Source: Rhodopseudomonas sp. | GTDB taxonomy: Bacteria; Pseudomonadota; Alphaproteobacteria; Rhizobiales; Xanthobacteraceae | DNA length: 64,000 nucleotides | NCBI GenBank assembly: GCA_016124795.1 | Contig: WGNB01000056.1 | Coordinates: 1-64,000 of the forward strand | Reading direction: 5' to 3' | In this document: piece after piece, positions 63,966-64,000 of the stretch | Numbering within the stretch: position 1 is the stretch's first letter | Layout of the letters: every line of letters begins with the position of its first letter | Program-made: the position numbers and the translations under genes | Notes under the pieces: generated by a model | What the model was told of the DNA's origin: nothing | Seen by the model: only the letters and a program-made list of their open reading frames with translations | Databases searched by the model: none

Positions 63966-64000
63966 GAGAAAAACCTTTTCGAACGGTCCGCTGGGCTCGT

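Overview
The window is GC-rich chromosome of an alphaproteobacterium, most likely Hyphomicrobiales (Bradyrhizobium/Xanthobacteraceae-like). This is inferred from gene content: a CIRCE-controlled groESL, Usg, a DUF2336 protein, a lysine-rich histone H1-like protein, gpt and an Anbu proteasome-homologue cluster. No 16S gene is present to confirm it.

Layout. 1-20.0 kb is ordinary chromosome: groEL (partial)/groES, usg, a galD-type tautomerase with a divergent LysR regulator, YeiH and MFS transporters, an SGNH hydrolase, a nucleoside transporter, an SDR, a CHASE-type GGDEF-EAL protein, and the four-gene Anbu operon (ATP-grasp, alpha-E, transglutaminase, Anbu). cinA, gpt and a cupin gene follow. 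From 50.0 to 53.2 kb there are two tandem RHS C-terminal toxin/immunity cassettes, one of them broken. From 53.2 to 64 kb there is an LLM oxidoreductase/esterase pair, a MarR regulator, a Cu(I) P-type ATPase with a divergent CsoR regulator and its operator, a MetE-like protein, an FAD monooxygenase and a zinc-finger protein.

Between them (20098-49959) lies a ~29.9-kb integrative mobilizable element. It is inserted in the anticodon loop of a tRNA-Leu(UAA) gene and cuts the gene in two: the 5' half is at 20067-20107 and the 3' half at 49950-50005. A 10-bp direct repeat (ACTTAAAATC) marks both junctions. Neither half is restored. Instead the element carries, directly after its integrase, a complete and different tRNA-Leu(UAA) with its own sigma70-like promoter. 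That tRNA is interrupted by a 220-nt group I intron between U34 and A35. The intron therefore splits the very 7-bp loop used as attachment core. My reading is that the element destroys an essential tRNA, supplies a replacement, and uses the self-splicing intron to hide that replacement from its own integrase. This is the most unusual system in the window.

The rest of the element has mobilization genes (MobC, MobA/VirD2-like relaxase, a VirD4-like coupling protein without a membrane anchor, a candidate oriT) but no type IV secretion channel. It also has a second small tyrosine recombinase, a secreted S74-chaperone protein and several small unknown genes. Its defence cargo is a Wadjet JetABCD operon, an AbiE toxin-antitoxin pair with two palindromic operator candidates, Hachiman HamAB, and a catalytically dead RsAgo-like long Argonaute overlapping a PD-(D/E)xK nuclease gene. 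Family assignments come from reading motifs and remembered family sequences; no database search was possible.
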